From assembly GCF_006874465.1 (NCBI RefSeq), contig NZ_VIRL01000004.1, positions 186,001-250,000 on the forward strand: 64,000 nucleotides of DNA. Direction: 5' to 3'. The first letter of the stretch is position 1. The number at the start of each line of letters is the position of its first letter. Shown here piece by piece: positions 10,831-19,444 of the stretch. Source of the DNA: Microbispora bryophytorum (lineage in GTDB: Bacteria; Actinomycetota; Actinomycetes; Streptosporangiales; Streptosporangiaceae). A model generated the notes under the pieces. The model searched no databases. It saw only the letters and a list, made by a program, of their open reading frames with translations, and was not told where the DNA came from. The position numbers and the translations under genes are program-made.

Positions 10831-12156
10831 ATGCCTGTCACTGTTCCCCTCCGCCTCGGCCGCCTGAGCCTCGCCGTGCTCGCCGTCGTGGGGCTGGCCG
10901 GGCTGTTCCTCGCCCTCATCGTTCTGACGGACGGCGCGCGCGCCGGGCTTGCCGCCTGGCTGACCGCCTTCGGCGCCGGAGTCATCGCCGCACTGTGGCG
11001 AGGCCGCGGCCGTACCTGGCCGGGTCGCCTGTGGCCCTTCGCGCCGGTGATCGTCGCCGCTGCGCTCACGGCGTCGGTCTGCGTCCCCACTGCCCCCACG
11101 ACCCGGCAGTATCCGCCCGACCTGCCATTCGTCGCGACGAGACACTGGAGCCTGAGCACGGGAAGCCGGGTCGCGGTCTACCACTATCCCCCCGCCGCCG
11201 GCGCCCTCCGGCACCCCACGCCGCTCGTGTACCTCCACGGAGGGCCCGTCCGCAACATCGCCGTGCTCGACCACCGATTCCTTCGACTCCTGGCCGGACA
11301 GGGCTACGACGTGTACGCCTACGAGCAGCCCGGCGGCGGACGCAGCGACCTACTGCCCATGGAGCAGTACACGATCTCCAGGTCCGTACGCGACCTCGCC
11401 GCCTTCATCGATCGCCTGAACAGGGGCCCGGTCGACGTTCTCGGATTCTCCGCAGGCGCGGTCGTGCTCACCCGGGCCCTGGCCACCCCGGACGTCGCCA
11501 TCCACGTGCACCGGGCGATCATCGCCGAGCCCGGCCCCATGGACGGCCCCACCGCGCTGATCAGCGGGCAACAGGGACGACCGTCCGCGCGCGGTCTCGC
11601 ACCGGCCCCGACCGGACCGCGGGCGACGAGCGTCCCCCGGTACGCCGTCGCGCTCGGCCTCATCCAACTCGGGCTCCTCCCGCCCGACACCAGCCTGATC
11701 ACGCAGGCCGAAGGCGTCAACGCCTTCAAGGCCGCCGACCTCGGCAGCGACACCGCCTCCGCCTACTGCGCGCAGGACGCCGGCCGCATCCCTGCCGAGG
11801 ACACCGCGGAGAACTTCTCCTTCAGCGCCGCCGCGAGCCTCCGCATCATGCAGACGATCAAGGACTCACCCTCCATCGCCTCCGACCTGAAACGCTCCCG
11901 CACCCCCGCGATGCTGATGATCGCCGAATGCTCGTCACAGATACGCCAATGGGAGACCGCCGTCCTCGCCGCCGACCCCAGCATCGAGCGAACGCAATAC
12001 ATGCCCGGTGTCGGACACCACATGTGGAACGGCCTCGACGACAACAACGAGCGGGCCGCCGCCGTCATCACAGCGTTCCTCCAGAGAGAGCCGTCGCCCC
12101 TGCGGAACTACCCGACCCGCGCTGATATCCCCGCCTTCCTCCGCGACCACAGGTGA
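10831..12156 (+). CDS. Membrane-anchored alpha/beta hydrolase
   Basis: 441 aa. Three hydrophobic segments near 10-34, 38-55 and 66-86 precede an alpha/beta hydrolase domain beginning about 105. PLVYLHGGPVRN is the oxyanion-hole HG motif, GFSAGA (about 208-213) holds the nucleophile Ser, and GVGHHMWN near 395 the catalytic His. The domain resembles proline iminopeptidase-type hydrolases. The active site should lie on one membrane face, probably outside. The multi-span anchor and dedicated divergent TetR regulator suggest a role in handling a toxic or signal ester, but no substrate can be named. Confidence 0.75.
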   Translation: MPVTVPLRLGRLSLAVLAVVGLAGLFLALIVLTDGARAGLAAWLTAFGAGVIAALWRGRGRTWPGRLWPFAPVIVAAALTASVCVPTAPTTRQYPPDLPFVATRHWSLSTGSRVAVYHYPPAAGALRHPTPLVYLHGGPVRNIAVLDHRFLRLLAGQGYDVYAYEQPGGGRSDLLPMEQYTISRSVRDLAAFIDRLNRGPVDVLGFSAGAVVLTRALATPDVAIHVHRAIIAEPGPMDGPTALISGQQGRPSARGLAPAPTGPRATSVPRYAVALGLIQLGLLPPDTSLITQAEGVNAFKAADLGSDTASAYCAQDAGRIPAEDTAENFSFSAAASLRIMQTIKDSPSIASDLKRSRTPAMLMIAECSSQIRQWETAVLAADPSIERTQYMPGVGHHMWNGLDDNNERAAAVITAFLQREPSPLRNYPTRADIPAFLRDHR

Positions 12157-12247
12157 GGTCCACAGCGGGCCGACCTGGACTTCGGGGCCGCCACTGATCG
12201 TGAAGCAACGCCGGGTTGCCGGCTTCCGGAGGGTAGGCTGCGGCGGC

Positions 12248-13429
12248 GTGGAACCGGTCGTCACCGCGCTCGTCGTCGCCGTCCTCGTCGCCGTGCCGGC
12301 GGTCGTGCTGTGGCGGGTGCTGCGCGGCCGGCGCGACCTCGGCAGCAGCCCCGCCGAGCGGGCGACGTTCGAGACGCTGCACACCGCGTCGCTGGCCGCG
12401 CCGCCGCTGCGCGCCGGACTGACCCAGGCCGGGGCGCTGAAGGCGTCGCGGCACCTGCGCGAGCTGCTCGGCTCCCCGGCCATCGCCGTCACCAACGGCG
12501 AGGAGCTGCTCGTCTACGACGGCGTGGGCGACCACCACGCGGCCGAGGCGTTCGAGCACGCGGCGGAGACGCTGAAGGACGGCCGCACCCAGGTGCTCGC
12601 GCTCGACTGCGCCCGGCCCGAGTGCCCGGTCAGGCACGCCGTCGTCGTCCCGCTCACCACCGACGACCGCGTCGTCGGCTCGCTCGCGGCGTACGGCGAC
12701 CACGCCTCGGCGGGGCTCGTGCGGGCGGCGCAGGAGGTCGCGCGGTGGGTCGACTCCCAGCTGGAGCTGGCCGAGCTCGACCGCTCCCGGACCATGCTGA
12801 TGGAGGCGGAGGTCCGGGCGCTGCGGGCGCAGATCTCGCCCCACTTCATCTACAACTCGCTGACCACCATCGCGTCGTTCGTCCGCACGGACCCCGAGCG
12901 GGCCAGGGAACTGCTGCTGGAGTTCGCCGACTTCACCCGCTACTCCTTCCGGCGGCACGGCGACTTCACCACGCTCGCCGAGGAACTGCGGTCGATCGAC
13001 CGCTACCTCACGCTCGAACGGGCCAGGTTCGGCGACCAGCTCCAGGTCACGCTGCGCATCGCGCCGGAGGTGCTGCCCGTGGCCGTGCCGTTCCTGTGCC
13101 TGCAGCCGCTGGTGGAGAACGCCGTACGGCACGGCCTGGAGGCCAAGCCTGGCGTGGGCCGCATCACGATCGTCGCCGAGGACGCGGGCGCGGAGTGCGG
13201 CATCACCGTCGAGGACGACGGCGTCGGCATGGACCCCGAACGGCTGCGCCGGGTGCTCGCCGGGGAGGACCGCTCGGGCGCGGGCGGGATCGGCGTGGCC
13301 AACGTGGACGAGCGGCTGCGCCAGGTCTACGGCGACGAGTACGGCCTGGTGGTGGAGACCGGCGAGGGCGCGGGCACCAAGGTCACCGTGCGGATCCCCA
13401 AATACCACCCCGGGGTCTCCCTCCACTGA
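12248..13429 (+). CDS. LytS-type sensor histidine kinase
   Basis: 393 aa. One N-terminal transmembrane segment (residues 3-25, VVTALVVAVLVAVPAVVLW) is followed by a GAF-like region (about 40-170) and a His_kinase domain (PF06580 type) with the phosphoacceptor in AQISPHFIYNSLTTIASF, then an HATPase with QPLVENAVRHGL and DDGVGMD. GTG 12248 is chosen because residues upstream in the open frame overlap the preceding gene and lack family features. The LytTR response regulator follows 86 bp downstream and acetate-type symporters after that, so the pair probably controls uptake of a small carboxylate, as YpdAB/BtsSR do for pyruvate in enterobacteria. Confidence 0.92.
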   Translation: MEPVVTALVVAVLVAVPAVVLWRVLRGRRDLGSSPAERATFETLHTASLAAPPLRAGLTQAGALKASRHLRELLGSPAIAVTNGEELLVYDGVGDHHAAEAFEHAAETLKDGRTQVLALDCARPECPVRHAVVVPLTTDDRVVGSLAAYGDHASAGLVRAAQEVARWVDSQLELAELDRSRTMLMEAEVRALRAQISPHFIYNSLTTIASFVRTDPERARELLLEFADFTRYSFRRHGDFTTLAEELRSIDRYLTLERARFGDQLQVTLRIAPEVLPVAVPFLCLQPLVENAVRHGLEAKPGVGRITIVAEDAGAECGITVEDDGVGMDPERLRRVLAGEDRSGAGGIGVANVDERLRQVYGDEYGLVVETGEGAGTKVTVRIPKYHPGVSLH

Positions 13430-13514
13430 CACCGTCTCGTGACAACGAGAGGCGTTGACTTACCGACGGTGTGGTCATCACTCTCTAGGGGATCGGTCGG
13501 TGAAAGGGGTGATC

Positions 13515-14264
13515 GTGAGCGGTCTGCGGGTCCTGGCGGTGGACGACGAGCAGCCCGCGCTGGAGGACGTCGCCTACCTGCTGCGCGCGGATCCCCGCAT
13601 CGGCGACGTGCTCACCGCCCGCGACGGGGCCGCGGCGCTCCGCCTGCTCGACCGCGCCATCGCGGACGGCAGGCCGGTGGACGCGGTCTTCCTCGACATC
13701 CGCATGCGCGGGCTCGACGGAGTGGTGCTGGGCCGGCTGCTGACCCAGTTCACCCGCCCACCGAAGATCGTTTTTGTGACGGCGTACGAGGACCACGCCG
13801 TGGACGCCTTCGAGCTGAAGGCCGAGGACTACCTGCTCAAGCCCGTACGGCCGGAGCGGCTTTCCGAGGCGATCCGCCGGGTGTGCGGCAGCCGGGGCGA
13901 GCCGGGGGAGGGGCCGCAGGCGGACACGATCCCGGTCGAGCTGGGCGGCGTCACCCGGTTCGTGGCGAGCACGGAGGTGCGGTACGTCGAGGCGCAGGGC
14001 GACTACGCGCGGCTGCACACGGCGACCGGCAGCCACCTGGTCCGCATCCCGCTGGCCACGCTGGAGGAACGCTGGGCGTCGGCCGGGTTCCTGCGCGTGC
14101 ACCGCAGCCACCTCGTCGCGGTCAAGCACATCGACGAGCTGCACATCGACTCGGGCAAGTGCGTGGTGCGGGTGGGGGAGACCGAGATCCCGGTGAGCCG
14201 CCGCCACACCCGGGAGCTGCGCGACCTGCTGGTCCGCCGGGCCCGCAGAGGCCAGACCCGGTGA
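13515..14264 (+). CDS. LytTR-family response regulator
   Basis: 249 aa. The receiver domain (about 3-122) has the acidic pair in AVDDEQPALED, phosphoacceptor Asp in VFLDIRMRGLDG and Lys in YLLKPVRPERL. The C-terminal LytTR DNA-binding domain (about 150-245) contains VRYVEAQGDYARLHT and GFLRVHRSHLVAVKHI. GTG 13515 has AAAGGGG 6 nt upstream and gives the normal N-terminus. It is the partner of the LytS kinase upstream; the likely target is the downstream symporter genes. LytTR proteins bind direct repeats, which I could not assign with confidence here. Confidence 0.93.
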   Translation: MSGLRVLAVDDEQPALEDVAYLLRADPRIGDVLTARDGAAALRLLDRAIADGRPVDAVFLDIRMRGLDGVVLGRLLTQFTRPPKIVFVTAYEDHAVDAFELKAEDYLLKPVRPERLSEAIRRVCGSRGEPGEGPQADTIPVELGGVTRFVASTEVRYVEAQGDYARLHTATGSHLVRIPLATLEERWASAGFLRVHRSHLVAVKHIDELHIDSGKCVVRVGETEIPVSRRHTRELRDLLVRRARRGQTR

Positions 14265-14282
14265 GCGGACGGTGAGGGCGCG

Positions 14283-14717
14283 ATGACCGGCAAGCCCCGC
14301 AGGGCGGCGGCGACCGGCCCGCGCGGCCAGGGCGAGGGGGCGGCGCCGACCGGCAAGCCCCGCAGGGTGGTGGTGACCAGCCCGCGCACGGCGGCGGCGC
14401 GCAGGCCGCGGCACCCGCTCACCCGGGAGATCGACGAGCAGACCCGCCTGGGCGAGGTATACATGGGCTCCCTGGTGCGGACCCAGTTCCGCCTGGCGCT
14501 GTTCGTGTGCAGCCTGCTCGCCTGCGTCGTGGGAGGGCTGCCGCTGCTGTTCCTGCTGGCCCCGGAGCTGCGCGCGGCCGAGCTGTTCGGCCTGCCGCTG
14601 CCGTGGGTCGTGCTCGCGGGGCTGATCTACCCGGCGCTCGTCGTCGGGGCCTGGCTGTACGTGCGGCAGGCCGAGCGCAACGAGCGCGACTTCGCCGACC
14701 TCGTGGAGCGCCGGTGA
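14283..14717 (+). CDS. Small two-span membrane protein preceding symporter
   Basis: 144 aa. A basic, Pro/Arg-rich N-terminal 45 residues (two GKPRR repeats) lead into a conserved RTQFRLALFVCSLLACVVGGLPLLFLL first span (about 66-92) and a second span (about 103-127, PWVVLAGLIYPALVVGAWLYVRQAER). The two-helix hairpin and position before a sodium/solute symporter match the DUF485/YjcH-type accessory proteins of acetate permeases, though the sequence is divergent. It probably assembles with the SSF protein encoded at 14798. Confidence 0.75.
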   Translation: MTGKPRRAAATGPRGQGEGAAPTGKPRRVVVTSPRTAAARRPRHPLTREIDEQTRLGEVYMGSLVRTQFRLALFVCSLLACVVGGLPLLFLLAPELRAAELFGLPLPWVVLAGLIYPALVVGAWLYVRQAERNERDFADLVERR

Positions 14718-14800
14718 GGACGGTGCTTCGGTGAGGACGGTGCGCCGGTGAGAACGGTGCTCCAGGAGGACGGTGCGGGGATGAGGACGGTGCGCCGGTG
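14713..14800 (+). repeat. Degenerate tandem repeat, about five GAGGACGGTGC units
   Basis: The 80-bp gap between the small membrane protein and the symporter consists of about five copies of GAGGACGGTGC with GCCGGT spacers, the last covering the symporter start. No separate promoter is visible, so the genes are probably cotranscribed. Confidence 0.6.
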
Positions 14801-16273
14801 AGTCAGATCGCCGCGGTCGTCCTGGTGATGCTGGCGACCGTCCTCGTCGGCGCGTTCGGCATCCGGGTGTCCCGCACCACGTCGGACTTCTACGTCGCCT
14901 CCCGCACGGTCTCGCCCCTGTGGAACGCCTCGGCCATCGGCGGGGAGTACCTGTCGGCCGCCTCCTTCCTCGGCATCGCGGGCCTGATCCTCACCTTCGG
15001 CGCGGACATGCTGTGGCTGCCGGTCGGCTGGACCGGCGGCTACCTTGTGCTGCTGGTGCTGGTGTCGGCGCCGCTGCGGCGGTCGGGGGCCTACACGCTG
15101 CCCGACTTCGCCGAGGCGCGGCTGGAGTCGATGGCGGTGCGGCGGCTGTCCAGCGTGCTCGTCGTGCTGATCGGCTGGCTCTACCTCATGCCGCAGTTCC
15201 AGAGCGCCGGGCTGGTCTTCCGTACGATCACCGGGGCTCCGCCGTGGACGGGCAGCCTGCTGGTTGCGGTGGTGGTCGCCATCAACGTGCTGTCGGGCGG
15301 CATGCGGTCGATCACGTTCGTCCAGGCCTTCCAGTACTGGCTGAAGCTGACCGCGCTGGCGGTGCCGCTGGCGTTCATGCTGGTGGCCTGGTGGTCGGAC
15401 GGAAGGCCGGGGCTCACCCTGGGGGACGAGTGGGTGCTGCCGCTCCACGGCCGCGATCATCCTCTCTACGAGACGTACTCGCTGATCCTGGCGACGTTCC
15501 TCGGGACGATGGGGCTGCCCCACGTGCTCGTCCGCTTCTACACGAACCCGGACGGGCGGGCCGCCCGCCGCACCACGCTCGTCGTGCTGACGCTGCTCGG
15601 CGCCTTCTACCTGATGCCCGCGGTCTACGGCTACCTCGGCCACGTCTACGGCATGCCGGAGAGCGACACCGTGGTCATCGCGCTGCCGGGGCGGCTGGTC
15701 GGGGGTCCGGTGGGCGAGTTCCTGACCGCGCTGGTGACCGCGGGAGCGTTCGCGGCGTTCCTGTCCACCTCGTCGGGGCTGACGGTGTCGGTCGCCGGGG
15801 TGATCGCGCAGGACATCCTGCGCGGCGGAGTGCGCGCCTTCCGCGTCGCGACCGTGCTCGCGGTGCTCGTACCGTTCGCGCTGGCGGGCGTGGCCCGGTC
15901 CCTGCCGGTGGCGACCGTGGTGGGGCTGGCGTTCGCCGTCGCCGCCTCGTCGTTCTGCCCGCTGCTCGTGCTCGGCATCTGGTGGCGCAGGCTGACGACG
16001 GCGGGGGCGATGGCCGGGCTGCTCGCCGGTGGAGGGCTGGCCTGCGCGGCGGTCGTGATCACGATCATCGGAGGCCCGCACACCGGATGGGCGGGGTCGC
16101 TGCTGGCGGAGCCGGCGGCCTGGACGGTGCCCGTGTCGTTCACGGTCATGGTGGTGGTGTCGCTGCTGACGCCGTCGCGGGTGCCGCGCGGCGTGGCGCG
16201 CACGATGGTCCGCCTGCACACGCCGGAGACGCTGAACGTCGACCGGGGCGACTGGCGCCCGCGTTTCATGTAG
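14798..16273 (+). CDS. Sodium/solute symporter (SSF family, acetate permease-like)
   Basis: 491 aa with about 13 hydrophobic segments. SSF features are clear: SRTVSPLWNASAIGGEYLSAASFLGIAGLI near the start, TGSLLVAVVVAINVLSGGMRSITFVQAFQYWLK, MGLPHVLVRFYTNPDGRAARR, and AAFLSTSSGLTVSVAGVIAQDIL. It is expected to import a small monocarboxylate with Na+. It is the first of two SSF genes after the LytS/LytTR pair, shorter than and distinct from the ActP-like one at 16847; two parallel systems with different affinity or substrate are plausible. The start is GTG 14798. Confidence 0.9.
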   Translation: MSQIAAVVLVMLATVLVGAFGIRVSRTTSDFYVASRTVSPLWNASAIGGEYLSAASFLGIAGLILTFGADMLWLPVGWTGGYLVLLVLVSAPLRRSGAYTLPDFAEARLESMAVRRLSSVLVVLIGWLYLMPQFQSAGLVFRTITGAPPWTGSLLVAVVVAINVLSGGMRSITFVQAFQYWLKLTALAVPLAFMLVAWWSDGRPGLTLGDEWVLPLHGRDHPLYETYSLILATFLGTMGLPHVLVRFYTNPDGRAARRTTLVVLTLLGAFYLMPAVYGYLGHVYGMPESDTVVIALPGRLVGGPVGEFLTALVTAGAFAAFLSTSSGLTVSVAGVIAQDILRGGVRAFRVATVLAVLVPFALAGVARSLPVATVVGLAFAVAASSFCPLLVLGIWWRRLTTAGAMAGLLAGGGLACAAVVITIIGGPHTGWAGSLLAEPAAWTVPVSFTVMVVVSLLTPSRVPRGVARTMVRLHTPETLNVDRGDWRPRFM

Positions 16274-16372
16274 CCGGGCGTTCCGATCCGGCCTGTTCGT
16301 GTAGCCGGGCGTTCCGCTGCGGCCCGGCGATTCGGCGATGCGGTGTGTGACCGCTCGGCGCGTGCAACCGAC

Positions 16373-16389
16373 CATTCGTCGCACGAATG
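16373..16389. promoter_or_regulatory. 17-bp palindrome upstream of DUF485-ActP genes
   Basis: CATTCGT-CGC-ACGAATG, perfect 7-bp arms, 117 bp before the GTG at 16506. It is a candidate operator or promoter element in the only sizeable gap of the symporter cluster (232 bp). Confidence 0.45.
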
Positions 16390-16474
16390 CGCCATGTGAA
16401 CGAGCGGGTGGTACGGCTGGGCGACTCGGCGGCCCCCGGGACTCGTCGGCGGACACGGCGCGCTCCTACGTTGA

Positions 16475-16490
16475 AGTGATCCAGATCACT
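16475..16490. promoter_or_regulatory. CRP-like site before DUF485-ActP genes
   Basis: AGTGATC-CA-GATCACT contains GTGA-N6-TCAC, the core of CRP/GlxR-type sites. It lies directly upstream of the AAGGAG ribosome-binding site of the gene at 16506, so if active it is likely within or just downstream of the promoter, or the transcript starts very close. Acetate permeases are under cAMP receptor proteins in other bacteria, which fits. Confidence 0.55.
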
Positions 16491-16505
16491 GTTGAAGGAG
16501 ATCTT

Positions 16506-16850
16506 GTGACCGTCCAGCACGACCCATCGGTCTACGAACGTATACAAGCGGGTGAGCAGTTCCAGGAGCTGCGCCGTCGCTACCGGTCCTGGGCCTTCCC
16601 CATGACCATCGCCTTCCTGGTGTGGTACCTGCTCTACGTGGTGCTGTCGGGCTTCGCCCGGGACTTCATGGGCACCAAGTTGTTCGGCAACATCAACGTC
16701 GCCCTCGTCTTCGGCGTGCTGCAGTTCGTGTCGACGTTCCTGATCGCTTGGGCCTACTCGCGGCACGCGGCGGCCAAGCTCGACCCGATCGCCGACGAGC
16801 TGCGCGACGAGACCAAGAGCGCCGACGAGGTCGGGGAGGGCGCCAAGTGA
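16506..16850 (+). CDS. DUF485 membrane protein (YjcH-like acetate permease partner)
   Basis: 114 aa with two transmembrane helices (about 33-55 and 68-92) and the DUF485 pattern FQELRRRYRSWAFPMTIAFLVWYLLYVVLSGFA..FMGTKL..NINVALVFGVLQFVSTFLIAWAY. GTG 16506 has AAGGAG 5 nt upstream; the upstream part of the open frame is noncoding. It overlaps the next symporter gene by 4 bp (GTGA). The DUF485-ActP pair is the same as yjcH-actP of enterobacteria, indicating an accessory subunit. Confidence 0.93.
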   Translation: MTVQHDPSVYERIQAGEQFQELRRRYRSWAFPMTIAFLVWYLLYVVLSGFARDFMGTKLFGNINVALVFGVLQFVSTFLIAWAYSRHAAAKLDPIADELRDETKSADEVGEGAK

Positions 16851-18457
16851 GTCACGAGACGCTGTCCACGATCCTGTTCCTGGTCTTCGTCGCCCTCACG
16901 CTGGCGATCACGTTCTGGGCCAGCCGCAACACCAAGAGCGCGGCGGACTTCTACGCCGGCGGCCGGTCGTTCAGCGGCCTGCAGAACGGCCTGGCCATCG
17001 GCGGCGACTACATGTCGGCCGCGTCGTTCCTCGGCATCGCCGGCATCATCGCGCTGTCGGGCTACGACGGGTTCCTCTACTCGATCGGCTTCCTCGTCGC
17101 CTGGCTGGTGGCGCTGCTGCTCGTCGCCGAGCTCATGCGCAACTCCGGCAAGTACACGATGGCCGACGTGCTGGCGTTCCGGATGTCGCCGCGCCCTGTC
17201 CGTACGGCGGCGGGCGTGTCCACGATCGTCGTCAGCATCTTCTACCTGCTCGCGCAGATGGTCGGCGCGGGCGCGCTCGTCGGCCTGCTGCTCGGCGTCC
17301 ACTCCGACGCCGGCAAGATCTGGACGATCATCGCGGTCGGCCTGCTGATGATCATCTATGTCGTGTTCGGCGGCATGAAGGGCACCACCTGGGTGCAGAT
17401 CGTCAAGGCCGTCATGCTGATGGTCGGCGCCGCGCTGATCACCCTGTTCGTGCTCGCGAAGTTCGGCTTCAACCTGTCCGGGCTGCTCGGCGACGCCGCC
17501 GCCCAGAGCGGCAAGGGCGACGCCTTCCTCAACGCGGGCCTCAAGTACGGAACCGCCGCCCAGGGGACCTGGGGCAAGATCGACCTGATCAGCCTCGGCC
17601 TGGCCCTGGTTCTCGGCACGGCGGGCCTGCCGCACGTCCTCATCCGCTTCTACACGGTGCCCACCGCCAGGGACGCCCGCAAGTCCGTGCTGTGGGGCAT
17701 CGGCATCATCGGCGTGTTCTACCTGCTGACGCTGGTGCTCGGCTTCGGCGCCGCCGCCCTGGTGGGCTCGAAGACGATCGCCGCGGCCGACAAGGCAGGC
17801 AACACGGCGGCCCCGCTGCTCGCCCAGAAGGTGGGCCAGGACCTCTTCGGCGACGTCGGCGGCACCGTCCTGCTGGCCGTCATCGCGGCGGTCGCGTTCG
17901 CCACGATCCTCGCGGTGGTCGCGGGCCTGACCCTCGCGTCCTCCTCCAGCTTCGCCCACGACCTGTACGCGCACGTGTTCAGGCGGGGCACCGCCACCGA
18001 GCGCCAGGAGGTCGTGGTCGCCCGCGTCGCCGCGTTCGTGATCGGCGCGGTCGCGATCGCGCTGAGCATCTTCGCCCAGTCGCTCAACGTGGCGTTCCTC
18101 GTGTCGCTGGCCTTCGCGGTGGCCGCGTCGGGCAACCTGCCGGCGATCCTCTACAGCCTGTTCTGGAAGAGGTTCAACACGGCGGGCGCGGTCTCGGCCA
18201 TCTACGGCGGCCTGGTCTCCGCCCTGGTGCTGGTGATCTTCTCTCCGGTCGTCTCCGGCGCGCCGACGGCGATGATCCCCGACGCCGACTTCCACCTGAT
18301 CCCGCTGTCGAACCCGGGCATCTTCTCGATCCCGATCGGCTTCCTGTGCGGCTACCTCGGCACGATCCTGAGCAAGGAGTACAACGCGTCGAAGTACGCC
18401 GAGATCGAGGTCCGCTCGCTCACCGGTATCGGCGCCGAGCAGGCCACGGGCCACTGA
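16847..18457 (+). CDS. actP: Cation/acetate symporter ActP-like
   Basis: 536 aa, the usual ActP length, with about 13 membrane spans. The N-terminal region FWASRNTKSAADFYAGGRSFSGLQNGLAIGGDYMSAASFLGIAGIIALSGYDGFLYSIGF is diagnostic of SSF acetate/pyruvate permeases; GLPHVLIRFYTVPTARDARKS and ILAVVAGLTLASSSSFAHDLYAHVF follow. It imports acetate or a related monocarboxylate with Na+ or H+. GTG 16847 overlaps the DUF485 gene. The cluster closes with a strong terminator at 18479-18522. Confidence 0.93.
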   Translation: MSHETLSTILFLVFVALTLAITFWASRNTKSAADFYAGGRSFSGLQNGLAIGGDYMSAASFLGIAGIIALSGYDGFLYSIGFLVAWLVALLLVAELMRNSGKYTMADVLAFRMSPRPVRTAAGVSTIVVSIFYLLAQMVGAGALVGLLLGVHSDAGKIWTIIAVGLLMIIYVVFGGMKGTTWVQIVKAVMLMVGAALITLFVLAKFGFNLSGLLGDAAAQSGKGDAFLNAGLKYGTAAQGTWGKIDLISLGLALVLGTAGLPHVLIRFYTVPTARDARKSVLWGIGIIGVFYLLTLVLGFGAAALVGSKTIAAADKAGNTAAPLLAQKVGQDLFGDVGGTVLLAVIAAVAFATILAVVAGLTLASSSSFAHDLYAHVFRRGTATERQEVVVARVAAFVIGAVAIALSIFAQSLNVAFLVSLAFAVAASGNLPAILYSLFWKRFNTAGAVSAIYGGLVSALVLVIFSPVVSGAPTAMIPDADFHLIPLSNPGIFSIPIGFLCGYLGTILSKEYNASKYAEIEVRSLTGIGAEQATGH

Positions 18458-18478
18458 CGCCGGCTCCCGGCCACACGT

Positions 18479-18522
18479 CGCCGGCCCCCGGCGGTGCCTC
18501 CCACCACCGCCGGGGGCCGGCG
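18479..18522. terminator. Strong intrinsic terminator after actP
   Basis: A perfect 18-bp stem (18479-18496 with 18505-18522) closes an 8-nt loop, 21 bp after the ActP stop. It is GC-only and lacks a T-tract, as is common in actinomycetes. Confidence 0.85.
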
Positions 18523-18527
18523 CACTC

Positions 18528-18679
18528 GCATACGCCCGGCCGCGGGCACTGTGCCTCCCGGCACTGCGCCTCCCGGCACTGCGCCCCCCGGCACTGCGCC
18601 CCCCGGCACTGCGCCCCCCGGCCTCCCGGCGCGGGGGCTCACGGCCTCCCGGCGCAGGGGCTCACGGCCGGGCGTATGC
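18528..18679. repeat. Tandem array bracketed by 15-bp perfect inverted repeats
   Basis: GCATACGCCCGGCCG (18528-18542) and its exact complement (18665-18679) flank five 15-bp units of the GGCACTGCGCCCCCC type (about 18546-18620) and two 23-bp units ending GGGGCTCAC. It fills most of the gap between the actP terminator and the TetR gene. It could be a miniature mobile remnant or a second complex stem-loop. Confidence 0.7.
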
Positions 18680-18724
18680 CTGCCCTGTCCCTCGCGTCAT
18701 GGTGTTGGGGCGCCCACTCTGGTT

Positions 18725-19348
18725 ATGGTTCGGTCCGTGGACAGCCCTCTCCAGACCGCCAAGGCGTGGTCGCGCTCGCGGAGAGGGAAGCAGCCGTCCG
18801 ACGGCGACGCCCGCACCCGCATCCTGGACGCCGCCGAGGAACTGTTCGCGGGCGGCGGCTACGAGGCCACGCCGACCGCGCGCATCGCCGAACTCGCCGG
18901 TGTTCCCAAGGGCCTGGTCTTCCACTACTTCCCCCGCAAGATCGACGTACTGATCTCGCTGGTGGACGAGCGCACCGTGGTGGTGGAAGAGGAGGTCGAG
19001 GAGGAGGCCGAGGCGGTCCCCGGCGACGCGGTCGGCGCGCTGTCGCGGCTCGCCCGCAGGCTGCCGCTGCGCGCGTCCCCCGCGATGCGGCGGATCCTGT
19101 TCCGGGAGGCCGACACCCACCTGTCCGTGCGTGAGCGCCTGAGCCGCCTCAACGCCGAGATCATCCGCCGGGCCAGGTTCGCCCTGGAGCTCGCCCTGCC
19201 GGGCGGGCGCGGTGACGCCGCCCGGCTGGAGGCCGCCGCCGCGACCTTCGCCGCGGTCCTGCTGTATCAGGAGAGCATCTGCCTGCTCACCGGCCATCAC
19301 ATCGACCCCGACGCGGTCGCGGAACTGATCGCCCACGCCCTGCACTGA
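18725..19348 (+). CDS. TetR/AcrR family transcriptional regulator
   Basis: 207 aa. HTH at about 28-75 (ARTRILDAAEELFAGGGYEATPTARIAELAGVPKGLVFHYFPRKIDVLISLV) is canonical TetR. An acidic stretch EEEVEEEAEA follows, then a helical ligand domain with LFREADTHLSVRERL. ATG 18725 is used; GTG 18737 (VDSPLQTAKAW) is an alternative and the open frame upstream runs through the repeat array. It is convergent with the WS/DGAT gene at 19445. The target is unknown. Confidence 0.9.
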   Translation: MVRSVDSPLQTAKAWSRSRRGKQPSDGDARTRILDAAEELFAGGGYEATPTARIAELAGVPKGLVFHYFPRKIDVLISLVDERTVVVEEEVEEEAEAVPGDAVGALSRLARRLPLRASPAMRRILFREADTHLSVRERLSRLNAEIIRRARFALELALPGGRGDAARLEAAAATFAAVLLYQESICLLTGHHIDPDAVAELIAHALH

Positions 19349-19444
19349 CGAGGGCCGTGCTCCTTCCCGGCGCTTCCCGGCATGACCTTCCGGCGAGCCC
19401 AGGCATGACCTCCCGGCGCGGCCCGAGGCGGCGGCCCGAGGCGG

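Noticed and set aside
18546-18620. CRISPR-like array
   Set aside because: Units are contiguous 15-bp tandem copies without spacers and no cas genes are present; the same applies to the other arrays.
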